Below, in pieces: positions 1 to 7,820 of a DNA stretch of 64,000 bases. Position 1 is the first letter of the stretch; each line of letters opens with the position of its first letter. The notes under the pieces are model-generated. The model was not told the DNA's origin. It worked only from the letters and a program-made list of their open reading frames with translations, and searched no databases. This DNA is from Chitinophaga fulva (GTDB lineage Bacteria; Bacteroidota; Bacteroidia; Chitinophagales; Chitinophagaceae), in the NCBI RefSeq assembly GCF_012927205.1, contig NZ_JABBGC010000001.1:3472810-3536809 (forward strand). Direction: 5' to 3'. The position numbers and the translations under genes are program-made.

Positions 1-1158
1 AAATACGGTAAAGGCCGCGAACGTAAAACAGAAATCAAAACCTTTGATACCATTCAGGTTCAACAGGTGGCCATTGCTAATACCAAGATATACGTAAACC
101 GCGCGGACGGCTTCATCGGTACTTCCCTGAAGAAAGACGAGTTTGTGGCAGACTGCTCCGATCTCGATAATATCATCGTATTCCGTCGCGATGGTAAGAT
201 GATGGTCACCAAAGTAGCCGACAAAACCTTTGTGGGCAAGGATATTATTCACGTGGACGTGTTCCGCAAAAATGATGAGCGTACTACCTACAACATGATT
301 TATGTAGAAGGTAAAACCGGCGTAAGCTACGCCAAACGCTTCAACGTTACCGGCGTTACCCGTGACAAGGAATATGATCTGGCGCATAAAGGAGAGAAAA
401 ATTCCAAAGTGCACTATTTCACTGCCAACCCGAACGGTGAAGCAGAAGTAGTCACCATCAAGCTGAGCCCGAACTGCTCCGCCCGTAACAAGGAGTTTGA
501 CCTGTTCTTTGAAACGATTGCCATCAAAGGCCGTAGCTCTATGGGTAACCAGGTGACCAAATACCCGATCCGTGGCGTGAAATTCAAGGAAAAAGGCGTA
601 TCCACCCTGGCCGGCCAGAAAATCTGGTATGATTCAGAAACAGGCCGCCTGAATACAGAGGAGAGAGGCGTGTACATCGGCAGCTTTGAAGGAGAGGATA
701 AAATCTTCGCGGCATTCAAAAACGGTACTTATGAGTTGACAAACTTTGAGCTCACCAACCGTTATGAATCCAACGATGTGGTGTATATCGAGAAATTCAA
801 TCCGGAAAAGATTGTAACAGCTATCTATTTTGATTCCGATAAAAAGCAGTTCAACGTAAAACGTTTCCGTATTGAAACGCAGACACTGAACAATAAATTC
901 CTGTTCATTAAGGAAGGCAGCGGTAACTACCTGGAAATGGTCACTACCCATACACAGCCGGTGGTGTTGCTGAAAACCGGCAAGAAACGCAGCCCGGAAG
1001 AAGAAGAGATCGATCTCTCCGAATTTGTGGAAGTAACCGGCTGGAGAACAGTAGGTACACGCATCGCAGGAGATGACCTGATCAGTGCAGAGTTGTTGTC
1101 CGAAGATGAAGATCCGGACCCGAATGACGACTCACAGGTACAGGGAGAACTGTTTTAA
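1..1158 (+). CDS. parC: DNA topoisomerase IV subunit A, C-terminal part (5' truncated by window)
   Basis: The frame is open from base 1, so this is the last 385 residues of a longer protein. The product is the DNA-wrapping C-terminal region of a type IIA topoisomerase A subunit; together with ParE it would decatenate and relax DNA in the cytoplasm. What can be seen is a series of beta-pinwheel blades with spaced motifs such as YVNRADGFIGTSLK, IIVFRRDGKMMVTKVADK and GVYIGSFEGEDKIFAAF, and an acidic tail ending in GELF. The breakage-reunion domain with the active Tyr lies upstream of the window. I see no GyrA box, which favours ParC over GyrA. A strong terminator follows. The assignment as ParC rather than GyrA is fairly but not fully certain. 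Confidence 0.85.
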   Translation, partial: KYGKGRERKTEIKTFDTIQVQQVAIANTKIYVNRADGFIGTSLKKDEFVADCSDLDNIIVFRRDGKMMVTKVADKTFVGKDIIHVDVFRKNDERTTYNMIYVEGKTGVSYAKRFNVTGVTRDKEYDLAHKGEKNSKVHYFTANPNGEAEVVTIKLSPNCSARNKEFDLFFETIAIKGRSSMGNQVTKYPIRGVKFKEKGVSTLAGQKIWYDSETGRLNTEERGVYIGSFEGEDKIFAAFKNGTYELTNFELTNRYESNDVVYIEKFNPEKIVTAIYFDSDKKQFNVKRFRIETQTLNNKFLFIKEGSGNYLEMVTTHTQPVVLLKTGKKRSPEEEEIDLSEFVEVTGWRTVGTRIAGDDLISAELLSEDEDPDPNDDSQVQGELF

Positions 1159-1164
1159 TGTAGA

Positions 1165-1299
1165 GATTTTTTGATTTACGATTTTTTGATTTCGTGAATC
1201 ACCAGAGCGAATAAAAAAAGAAGACCGAAGCGAATATATTTGCTTCGGTCTTCTTTTTTGTTTGATCTACAAAATCAAAAAATCGTAAATCAAAAAATC
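1165..1299. repeat. 28-bp perfect inverted repeat enclosing the terminator
   Basis: Bases 1165-1192 and 1272-1299 are perfect reverse complements. Each arm contains a 13-nt unit of the form GATTTTTTGATTT twice, separated by AC on the + strand. The arms enclose the inner terminator stem, giving two nested hairpins. Confidence 0.85.
1214..1259. terminator. Bidirectional intrinsic terminator between parC and the convergent operon
   Basis: An 18-bp perfect stem (1214-1231 with 1242-1259) around a 10-nt loop has an A-tract on one side and a T-tract on the other, so it can end transcription from both directions. It lies between two convergent transcription units. Confidence 0.9.
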
Positions 1300-1309
1300 C
1301 CTAAATATT

Positions 1310-2284
1310 TTATTGTTTCTTTTTCGTGGGTTGTTTTTTACTGGGTTCGGTCTGAAAATCTTCTGCAGACCGCGGGTTGGTCATACTCTTCTTTTTCTGG
1401 TCCAGCGGTTGAGGAACCGGAGCCCCTTTACCTAAAGGGATGGCGTCATGGAATATTTTGTTGACGTGCACCCATTTCCCGCCTTTCCATTTAAAGCCTT
1501 CATAGTCCATGTCGGATACGTAGGTGTATTTTTTTGCCGGCTCATTGGTTTCGGAAATCAGGTGATCAAACACGATCATGTCCAGTTCTTTGTTGTAGTT
1601 GAGCGTGGCAGTGCTTTCCTTTTTGTATTCGATGATAAGGCGGTTCCGGGAAGGCTTAGGCACTGAGTCTTCTGCATAGCTGAAGAAGGGGCCGCCAAAG
1701 ACCGGGGTTCCGTTTTTAAAGGTGAGCATTTCCACCAGTTTTTTCTGGCTGCGGGGATTATTGGCGTCCCAGCCGAAGAGGGTGTAATACTCCTGGTTAA
1801 AGTAGTGCCGTTGTACGATGTTGTAATACAGGCAGCCATACCAGGCTTTGTTTCCGGCGATGGTGTCTGTATTGGTGATATAGTCTGATATATCAAACAG
1901 GGGGAACAGTTTCAGCTGGCCGTCCGGCGTATTCATCTGAATGGCGCCATAGTGGCGGTAAAAGCCTGTTTCCCTTTCCAGTGCCCAGGTGAAGACGCGG
2001 AAGCTGCTGTCTTGCGGATATTGTATAGACACGGTACGCAGGGAGTCGAATGGAAACCGGAAAGACCAGGGCGTTTTAAGGGCCCGTACCAGTGCCGGGA
2101 TAAACTGCTCTGTAGCGGCTTCCCGGCCGGCATCGCCTTTCCCGGCGAATATTTCCCGGCTGAGCAGCTGCAGCGTGTCCTGATCTTTCCGCAGGCGTGC
2201 ATAGCCGGCGGCATCAGGTCTTTGCGCCCATATACCGGTGACAGGTACAAGGAATAGCAGTGACAGTATTATTTTTTTTATCAT
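1310..2284 (-). CDS. Secreted protein of unknown function
   Basis: 324 aa; I do not recognise a named family. The N-terminus (MIKKIILSLLFLVPVTGIWAQ) is a typical Sec signal peptide ending in A-Q, so the protein should be exported to the periplasm or outer surface. The mature part is rich in aromatic residues (for example WYGCLYYNIVQRHYFNQEYY around residues 148-167), and the last 30 residues form a Lys/Gln/Pro-rich hydrophilic tail. It is the last gene of the minus-strand heptose operon, 26 bp after gmhB, and is followed by the bidirectional terminator at 1214-1259. The position suggests an envelope role, but nothing in the sequence shows an enzymatic function. Confidence 0.8.
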   Translation of the reverse strand: MIKKIILSLLFLVPVTGIWAQRPDAAGYARLRKDQDTLQLLSREIFAGKGDAGREAATEQFIPALVRALKTPWSFRFPFDSLRTVSIQYPQDSSFRVFTWALERETGFYRHYGAIQMNTPDGQLKLFPLFDISDYITNTDTIAGNKAWYGCLYYNIVQRHYFNQEYYTLFGWDANNPRSQKKLVEMLTFKNGTPVFGGPFFSYAEDSVPKPSRNRLIIEYKKESTATLNYNKELDMIVFDHLISETNEPAKKYTYVSDMDYEGFKWKGGKWVHVNKIFHDAIPLGKGAPVPQPLDQKKKSMTNPRSAEDFQTEPSKKQPTKKKQ

Positions 2285-2310
2285 ATCTATAATACGGTTC
2301 TGGCTTTAAA

Positions 2311-2832
2311 TTATTGTATGTCTTGTGCAAACCGCAGCAGGTCGGGATATTTTTTATCGATCAGTGGATTGGGAAAAGGTGTGTCCGGCAAGGTAGTGGC
2401 GATGAATACGGTCTGCATACCGGCGTTACGGCCAAACTGCATGTCGCTGAGGGTGTTGCCTGCCATCATGGCTTTGTTGAAATCAATTTCCGGGAAATCG
2501 TTTTTTGCCTGCATGGCCATGCCGGCGTTGGGCTTGCGGCATGGGCTGTTGCTTTCCACGTCCGGGCAGAAATAGATCTGGTCTATCCGGCCGCCTGCCA
2601 GCTGGATAGCATCCTGCATTTGTGCATGGATTTCCAGCAGACCGTCAACGGTAAGCATTCCACGTCCGATGCAGCGCTGGTTGGTCACCACAAAAATCCG
2701 TTCAAAGCGCCGGGCCAGCAGGGGCATAGCTTCCAGCACGCCCTCGCTGAAGCGGAACATGCCGGGATGAAGTACGTACCCGTCTTTTATTTCATCGTTG
2801 ATAACACCGTCCCGGTCAAGAAAAAGGTACAT
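2311..2832 (-). CDS. gmhB: D-glycero-D-manno-heptose 1,7-bisphosphate 7-phosphatase (HAD family)
   Basis: 173 aa, cytoplasmic. GmhB removes the 7-phosphate from heptose 1,7-bisphosphate. The HAD nucleophile motif LFLDRDGVIN is at residues 3-12, motif II is in VVTNQ, and the end has the MAGNTLSDMQFGRNAGM segment with the motif IV acidic residue. The length matches the family (about 175-190 aa). The zinc loop of classical GmhB is reduced: CPDVESNSPCRKPNAGM keeps two Cys and the RKP motif. The start lies 2 bp after the hddC stop, so the genes are co-transcribed and probably translationally coupled. With hddA, gmhA and hddC it completes the GDP-heptose pathway. Confidence 0.9.
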   Translation of the reverse strand: MYLFLDRDGVINDEIKDGYVLHPGMFRFSEGVLEAMPLLARRFERIFVVTNQRCIGRGMLTVDGLLEIHAQMQDAIQLAGGRIDQIYFCPDVESNSPCRKPNAGMAMQAKNDFPEIDFNKAMMAGNTLSDMQFGRNAGMQTVFIATTLPDTPFPNPLIDKKYPDLLRFAQDIQ

Positions 2833-2834
2833 AT

Positions 2835-3533
2835 TTATATTTTGGAAAAATGAGCGATTGCCTTGTTATAGTCTTCCGGTATACCGATGTCGATAAAATA
2901 GGTATCGCTGGTATAGCCGTTGAGGTTACCCTGGGCGGCCTGTGGTTCGAGCACCGTTTGTTCAAAAGAGAATTTCACCGGCAGGGACAGGCTTTGGAGG
3001 AACGATGCGCTGGTCAGGTAGATGCCGCCGTTGATCAGGCCATGGTCGCAATATTGTTTTTCCCGGAACGCTTCAATTTTATTGTCGGCGTTGAGCACAA
3101 TGCTGCCATAGCGGTCAAACTGCTGCATAGGTTTCAATGCCAGTGTCAGCGGGCTTGGGTTGTTACGGTTGAACCGCACCATCTGCAGCAGGTCTATGTC
3201 AAAGAAGGTATCACCATTCACGATGAACAGCTGATCGCCTTCCAGCAGCGGGAGGGCATGCAGGATGCCGCCGCCGGTGCCGAGCGGTTCCTGTTCTACG
3301 CTGAAGGATACACGTAGCGGCAAGGGTGTTTGCCGGCACCAGGTGATTACCTGTTCAGACAGGTAGCCGAGTGACAGTACTACGTGACGGATGCCTTGCT
3401 GGTGCAGGTATTGTAACAGGAAGTACAGAAAAGGTTTGTCGCCGATGGGCGCCATGCATTTAGGTTTGTCGGCTACAGCGCTGCGCAGGCGGGTGCCCAG
3501 GCCTCCGGCCAGTACGATACACTCCATACTCAT
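2835..3533 (-). CDS. hddC: D-glycero-D-manno-heptose 1-phosphate guanylyltransferase (nucleotidyltransferase)
   Basis: 232 aa, cytoplasmic. It has the nucleotidyltransferase signature LAGGLGTRLRSAVADKPKCM at residues 8-27 (GxGxRL and the PK Lys), the metal-binding region INGDTFFDID, and a KFSFEQTVLEPQ segment. Such enzymes transfer NMP from NTP to a sugar 1-phosphate. The surrounding gmhA, gmhB and hddA indicate GDP-D-glycero-alpha-D-manno-heptose as product. The start overlaps the gmhA stop by 4 bp (ATGA type). The nucleotide donor (GTP against ADP-type chemistry) is inferred from the kinase type present (HddA, not HldE), not from residues. Confidence 0.88.
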   Translation of the reverse strand: MSMECIVLAGGLGTRLRSAVADKPKCMAPIGDKPFLYFLLQYLHQQGIRHVVLSLGYLSEQVITWCRQTPLPLRVSFSVEQEPLGTGGGILHALPLLEGDQLFIVNGDTFFDIDLLQMVRFNRNNPSPLTLALKPMQQFDRYGSIVLNADNKIEAFREKQYCDHGLINGGIYLTSASFLQSLSLPVKFSFEQTVLEPQAAQGNLNGYTSDTYFIDIGIPEDYNKAIAHFSKI

Positions 3534-4108
3534 TCGCCGAAGAGGTTATTTTCCACGATTTCGCAGATGATATGACCAACAGTAATATGTGCTTCCTGGA
3601 TACGTGGCGTATCGGTAGAAGGGATATTGATCAGGTAGTCGCTGCCATCTTTCATTTTGCCGCCGGTGGCGCCTGTGAGGCTAACGATGGTCATGCCTTT
3701 TTCCCGCGCCACTTTCATGGCTTCGAGGATATTGGCGGAGTTGCCGGAAGTGGAAAGTCCTACCAGCACATCGCCGGCCTGTCCCATGCCGCGCAACATG
3801 CGGGCATACACGTGTTCATAGCCATAGTCGTTACCTACGGCGGTCATATATGACGTATTGCAATGCAGGGCTTCTGCATAAAGTGGTTCACGATCTTTAT
3901 AGAAACGGCCGGAGAATTCAGCGGCCAGGTGTTGTGCATCAGCAGCACTGCCGCCGTTGCCGCAGAACAGTACTTTATGCCCTTGTTTCAGGCTGAGGCC
4001 GATCACCTCGGCTACCTGCTGGATAGTATGTAACAGCCTTTCATCCTGACAAATAGCTTCTTTCACAGCAATGCTTTCACGGATAGTCTGGGCGATTTTT
4101 GTTTTCAT
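3530..4108 (-). CDS. gmhA: Sedoheptulose 7-phosphate isomerase
   Basis: 192 aa SIS-domain protein. GmhA converts sedoheptulose 7-phosphate to D-glycero-D-manno-heptose 7-phosphate, the first step of heptose synthesis. The family sequence is well kept: the phosphate-binding CGNGGSAADAQHLAAEFSGR around residues 49-68, AVGNDYGYEHVYAR in the middle, GLSTSGNSANIL, and a C-terminal HITVGHIICEIVE with the catalytic His region. The length is standard for GmhA. It sits between hddA (17 bp gap) and hddC (4-bp overlap) in the operon. Confidence 0.95.
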   Translation of the reverse strand: MKTKIAQTIRESIAVKEAICQDERLLHTIQQVAEVIGLSLKQGHKVLFCGNGGSAADAQHLAAEFSGRFYKDREPLYAEALHCNTSYMTAVGNDYGYEHVYARMLRGMGQAGDVLVGLSTSGNSANILEAMKVAREKGMTIVSLTGATGGKMKDGSDYLINIPSTDTPRIQEAHITVGHIICEIVENNLFGE

Positions 4109-4125
4109 GTCGGATTGTTTTAAGA

Positions 4126-5151
4126 TTAGATACTCCAGGTTTGAATACCATGGTGTGTGAAGGTATAACGTTTTACATCGCCACCAAAGCTGTTGAGTGC
4201 GTCTACTACTTTAAAACGGGTGTTTTTCGGGCAGTAGAAGATCATAAAGCCACCACCTCCGGCGCCGGAGATTTTGCCGCCACTGGCGCCAGCTTTACGG
4301 GCCGCTTCATAGATCTCGTCAAGCTGTGGGTTGGTGATCCCTTTCGCCATCTGTTTTTTGTATTCAAAACCGTAGTTGAGGATTTCTCCTATTTTATCGA
4401 TGGAGCCGCGTAACAGGGCTTCTTTCATCATCACGGCCTGTTCCTTCAGGTGGTGCATGGCTGCGATGGAATCGTCCTTTTTGTCGGTCACGTTTTTCTG
4501 TTGTTCGGAGATGATCGTGGAGGACAGCCTGCTGGTAGATGTATAAAACAATACGAGATTGTTTTCCAGCTCATGCAGATGTACTTCCTTGATACGCAGT
4601 GGGTTAACGATCACTTTGTCATCGCCATAGAATTCCATGAAGTTGACGCCGCCGAAGGTGGCAGCATACTGGTCCTGTTTGCCACCGGCCTGCTGCAGGT
4701 CTTCCCGTTCGATGGAATAGGCGAGGTGCGCCATGTCGTATTCTCCGAGCGGCAGTTTGAGCCATTCGGCGAAGGCGCCGAGTACCGCTACCACCAGGGT
4801 GGAGGAGGTGCCGAGACCGGAGCCGGGAGGAGCGTCCACATAGGTGGTGAGCCGGAAGCCGGAAGAAGGCAGGCCACCATAGTCTTTTTGTACCCTGTTA
4901 ATAACGCCTTTAAGGATATCCAGTTTGCCATCTAACGGCAATGGGTATACGGCATCGTAACTCAGTTGTTCTCTTCTGTCGGCTGATTCAAAAATAACTT
5001 TTCCTTCAGACAATGGTTCTATGGACGCGCGGGCATACAACGAGATGGTAGCGTTGAGAATGGCGCCGCCATACAGGTCGGAATACGGGCTTACATCGGT
5101 GCCGCCACCGGCCAGGCCTATACGTAATGGTGCTTTACTTCTGTATATCAA
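4126..5151 (-). CDS. hddA: D-glycero-alpha-D-manno-heptose 7-phosphate kinase (GHMP kinase)
   Basis: 341 aa. HddA phosphorylates C1 of heptose 7-phosphate. The N-terminus has the substrate motif PLRIGLAGGGTDVSPYSDLY. The GHMP ATP loop PPGSGLGTSSTLVVAVLGAF is near residue 110, and the C-terminal GHMP motif is GASGGKISGAGGGGFMIFY. KQDQYAATFGG is also typical of HddA-like sugar kinases. The presence of HddA rather than the bifunctional HldE marks the alpha/GDP branch, as in S-layer and some O-antigen pathways. The 24-bp gap from the GT4 gene and the same strand indicate one transcript. Confidence 0.92.
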   Translation of the reverse strand: MIYRSKAPLRIGLAGGGTDVSPYSDLYGGAILNATISLYARASIEPLSEGKVIFESADRREQLSYDAVYPLPLDGKLDILKGVINRVQKDYGGLPSSGFRLTTYVDAPPGSGLGTSSTLVVAVLGAFAEWLKLPLGEYDMAHLAYSIEREDLQQAGGKQDQYAATFGGVNFMEFYGDDKVIVNPLRIKEVHLHELENNLVLFYTSTSRLSSTIISEQQKNVTDKKDDSIAAMHHLKEQAVMMKEALLRGSIDKIGEILNYGFEYKKQMAKGITNPQLDEIYEAARKAGASGGKISGAGGGGFMIFYCPKNTRFKVVDALNSFGGDVKRYTFTHHGIQTWSI

Positions 5152-5175
5152 TTTTTTACTTTTTTAAGCTGATGA

Positions 5176-6312
5176 TCAGGATGCTGCTAATGTATGAATT
5201 TCCCGGGCCAGGCGCGACCAGGAATATTGTTGTTTTTCCTGTTGCAGGGCAGCGGTCATATCTGCTTCCCGGTTGTCTGTGAAATATTTTTCGATGGCAG
5301 TAGCGATGGAAGCTGGTTCAGGATCGCACTGGAAGCCTACCACACCATCGGGTACCATTTCCACGAGGCCGCCTACGCGGGTGACCACCATTGGTTTGTC
5401 AAAATGGTAAGCGATCTGTGAGATGCCACTCTGGGTGGCGCTTTTATACGGTTGTACCACCAGGTCGGCCGCACAGAAATAGTTTTTCACTGCTTCCGTA
5501 GGGATGAAGTCGGTGTGCATCAGCACCCGGTCACCCAGTTGAAGTTCCTGTAGCAGTTGCTGGTAGGGGGCGGCATCTTCATAATACTCACCGGCCACGA
5601 TAGCGTGGATATCCAGCTTTTTCATGCGTTCGTCGGCCATGGCTTTCAGCAGCAGGTCGAGGCCTTTGTACTGACGGATAAAGCCGAAGAACAGGATATA
5701 CCGTTTGCCTGGTTGCAGCTGTAGCCGTTGGCGGGCCTCCGCTTTGGAAACAGGTGTGCCGTAGTTGTCGTAGATCGGGTGGGGGATGAGCGAAGCTTTT
5801 TTAGTAGGCTCAAATACCCGCAAATCATCGAGCACGGACTGGCTCATAGCGATAAAAGCATCTACCGGTTTCAGGAAATATTTGGTGAATGCCACATCGC
5901 CGGGGCGTTTTTCGTGCGGTACCACATTATCCAGTACCGCGATTACTTTGGTATTGCGCCGTTTGCCCAGCCGGAGCAGTGTGCCCAGCGCCGGACCCAT
6001 AACGGGCAACCAGTATTTGGTGATGATAATATCGGGTTTCATTTTCCGGATCTTACGCCCAACGATAAGCCAGTTGAGCGGATTCACGGAATTGATCAGC
6101 CGTTTTATCTTCAGGTGTTGTGGTGGAGGGTCGGTAGAGTACTGGCTTTTGCCGGGAAAGAGGAAGCCGGGGTATTGCACCGTGAACGTGAATATTTCCA
6201 CATCGTCTGTCAGCTGCAGCTCTTCCGCCAGTCTTTCATTATAAGCAGCCAGCCCACCCCGGAAGGGATAGGCTGTGCCGAGTATGAGTATTTTCTTTTT
6301 AGTGTTGGCCAT
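5176..6312 (-). CDS. Glycosyltransferase family 4
   Basis: 378 aa, GT-B fold. The N-terminal Rossmann domain starts with ILGTAYPFRGGLAAYNERLA; the C-terminal domain carries YILFFGFIRQYKGLDLLLKA and the nucleotide-sugar region ATQSGISQIAYHFDKPMVVT of GT4 enzymes. It would add a sugar to a membrane-linked glycan at the cytoplasmic face. The adjoining GDP-heptose genes make a heptosyl donor plausible, but the sequence does not prove the sugar. Its start touches the stop of the upstream GT2 (1-base overlap, TAATG), so expression is coupled. Confidence 0.9.
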   Translation of the reverse strand: MANTKKKILILGTAYPFRGGLAAYNERLAEELQLTDDVEIFTFTVQYPGFLFPGKSQYSTDPPPQHLKIKRLINSVNPLNWLIVGRKIRKMKPDIIITKYWLPVMGPALGTLLRLGKRRNTKVIAVLDNVVPHEKRPGDVAFTKYFLKPVDAFIAMSQSVLDDLRVFEPTKKASLIPHPIYDNYGTPVSKAEARQRLQLQPGKRYILFFGFIRQYKGLDLLLKAMADERMKKLDIHAIVAGEYYEDAAPYQQLLQELQLGDRVLMHTDFIPTEAVKNYFCAADLVVQPYKSATQSGISQIAYHFDKPMVVTRVGGLVEMVPDGVVGFQCDPEPASIATAIEKYFTDNREADMTAALQQEKQQYSWSRLAREIHTLAAS

Positions 6313-7262
6313 TAGTTGATTGATTTGTCCATTCTTGCCTCCACGAGGTAACTGTTCCTTTCGGGAGCATTACGGGTAACCAGTTCACCAATAAACCCGG
6401 TCAGGAACAACTGGGAACCGATGATCATAAAGAGCAGTGCCAGAAAGAAGATGGGTCTGTCTGTCATGTTATACTGATCATGGAAAATTTTAGCGAAGGC
6501 GAGGTAGAAGGCAATGATGAAACCAAAGAAAAAGAACAGGGTGCCTAATGCGCCGAAGAGGTGCATGGGGCGCTTGCCGAACTTACCGATGAACATGATG
6601 GAGGCCAGGTCGAGGAAACCGTTGATAAAGCGTTCCAGCCCGAATTTGCTGACGCCGTATTTACGGGCGCGGTGTTCCACCACTTTTTCACCGATGTTGC
6701 GGAAGCCGTTCCATTTTGCGATGACCGGGATGTAGCGGTGCATTTCGCCATATACTTCGATAGACTTCACCACTTTTTTGCGATATGATTTGAGGCCGCA
6801 GTTCATATCATGCAGCCTGACGCCGCTCATGCGGGTGGTGGTGTAGTTGTATAGTTTAGACGGCAGATTTTTCGTGAAAGCATTATCGTAACGTTTCTTT
6901 TTCCAGCCGCTGACCAGGTCGTATCCATCCTCCACGATCATGCGGTACAGTTCCGGGATTTCATCCGGGCTGTCCTGGAGATCGGCGTCCATGGTGATCA
7001 CCACGTCGCCCTGGGCGGCATTAAAGCCTTCGTTGAGGGCGGCCGATTTTCCATAGTTGCGCTGGAACTTGATGCCTTTGATACAAGGGTTTGTCGTAGC
7101 CAGTTGCTGGATCACTTCCCAGGAGCCATCAGTGCTGCCATCGTCCACCATCCATACTTCGTAGGTGAAACGGTGTTCCTGCATCACCCGGTCAATCCAG
7201 GCGGCCAGTTCAGGAAGTGATTCTTCTTCGTTTTTTAAAGGAACGATTACGGATATGTTCAT
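6312..7262 (-). CDS. Glycosyltransferase family 2, DPM1/GtrB-like with two C-terminal membrane helices
   Basis: 316 aa. The catalytic GT-A domain covers residues 1-230: ISVIVPLKNEEESLPELA at the start, VDDGSTDGSWE, and the DADLQDSPDEIPEL metal-binding segment. Two membrane helices follow (about 233-255, FGALGTLFFFFGFIIAF, and 268-295). This architecture belongs to enzymes that load a sugar on undecaprenyl or dolichyl phosphate (ArnC, GtrB, DPM1 type). It lies between the DUF4199 gene (15 bp) and the GT4 gene (overlap). A likely role is to make a lipid-linked sugar for the same glycan that uses heptose; that role is inferred. Confidence 0.9.
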   Translation of the reverse strand: MNISVIVPLKNEEESLPELAAWIDRVMQEHRFTYEVWMVDDGSTDGSWEVIQQLATTNPCIKGIKFQRNYGKSAALNEGFNAAQGDVVITMDADLQDSPDEIPELYRMIVEDGYDLVSGWKKKRYDNAFTKNLPSKLYNYTTTRMSGVRLHDMNCGLKSYRKKVVKSIEVYGEMHRYIPVIAKWNGFRNIGEKVVEHRARKYGVSKFGLERFINGFLDLASIMFIGKFGKRPMHLFGALGTLFFFFGFIIAFYLAFAKIFHDQYNMTDRPIFFLALLFMIIGSQLFLTGFIGELVTRNAPERNSYLVEARMDKSIN

Positions 7263-7277
7263 TTTAATAGAATAGTA

Positions 7278-7814
7278 TTATGAGTGTTGTTGGTCCGGCG
7301 CTTTTTTACGCAGGATAAGCGATACTACAACGGCAACGCCAAAGAAAAATATGATATGTTTCAGGTAAAGCAAAAAGGACTTTGTAAAATTCACAGAAAA
7401 ATCAGTGGTCTTGATACTGTCAATCTGCTTGGTAATTTCGTCCTGTGGTGCTTTTCCCCAACGCATGAAATGCTCGGTGTTGGCCAGTGTATAAGCTTTA
7501 AGTGCTTCCGGCAATCCTGGTTCCAGGTATTTGTACAGTACAAACTGGAATATGGCAGACAGCAGCCAGCCAATAACGAAGGTGGTGAATACTGGTTTGA
7601 GCACTGCTTTAAATCCGATATATCCTCCGTAACTTTTTTTAAGTTCTCTTCCTGCCAATGCTCCCAGAATAATAAAGAGCAGCAGCTGAGTCAGGTTATT
7701 CCACATCGAAAACAGGACGTCGTTTCCTGCTTTCCAGGCCACCACATTCAGCAAAATAAGAACAATACCGGAGATGAAACCCCATTTCACCCCGGGATTA
7801 GATGATTGTTGCAT
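7278..7814 (-). CDS. DUF4199 membrane protein
   Basis: 178 aa, four predicted membrane helices (residues about 11-28, 36-52, 70-92 and 146-166). This is a Bacteroidota family of unknown function. Here it is sandwiched between the dihydroorotase-like gene (6 bp upstream) and the GT2 gene (15 bp downstream). It has no catalytic motif that I can name. The location suggests a membrane partner in envelope glycan assembly, which is inference from neighbours only. Confidence 0.82.
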   Translation of the reverse strand: MQQSSNPGVKWGFISGIVLILLNVVAWKAGNDVLFSMWNNLTQLLLFIILGALAGRELKKSYGGYIGFKAVLKPVFTTFVIGWLLSAIFQFVLYKYLEPGLPEALKAYTLANTEHFMRWGKAPQDEITKQIDSIKTTDFSVNFTKSFLLYLKHIIFFFGVAVVVSLILRKKAPDQQHS

Positions 7815-7820
7815 AGTGGT

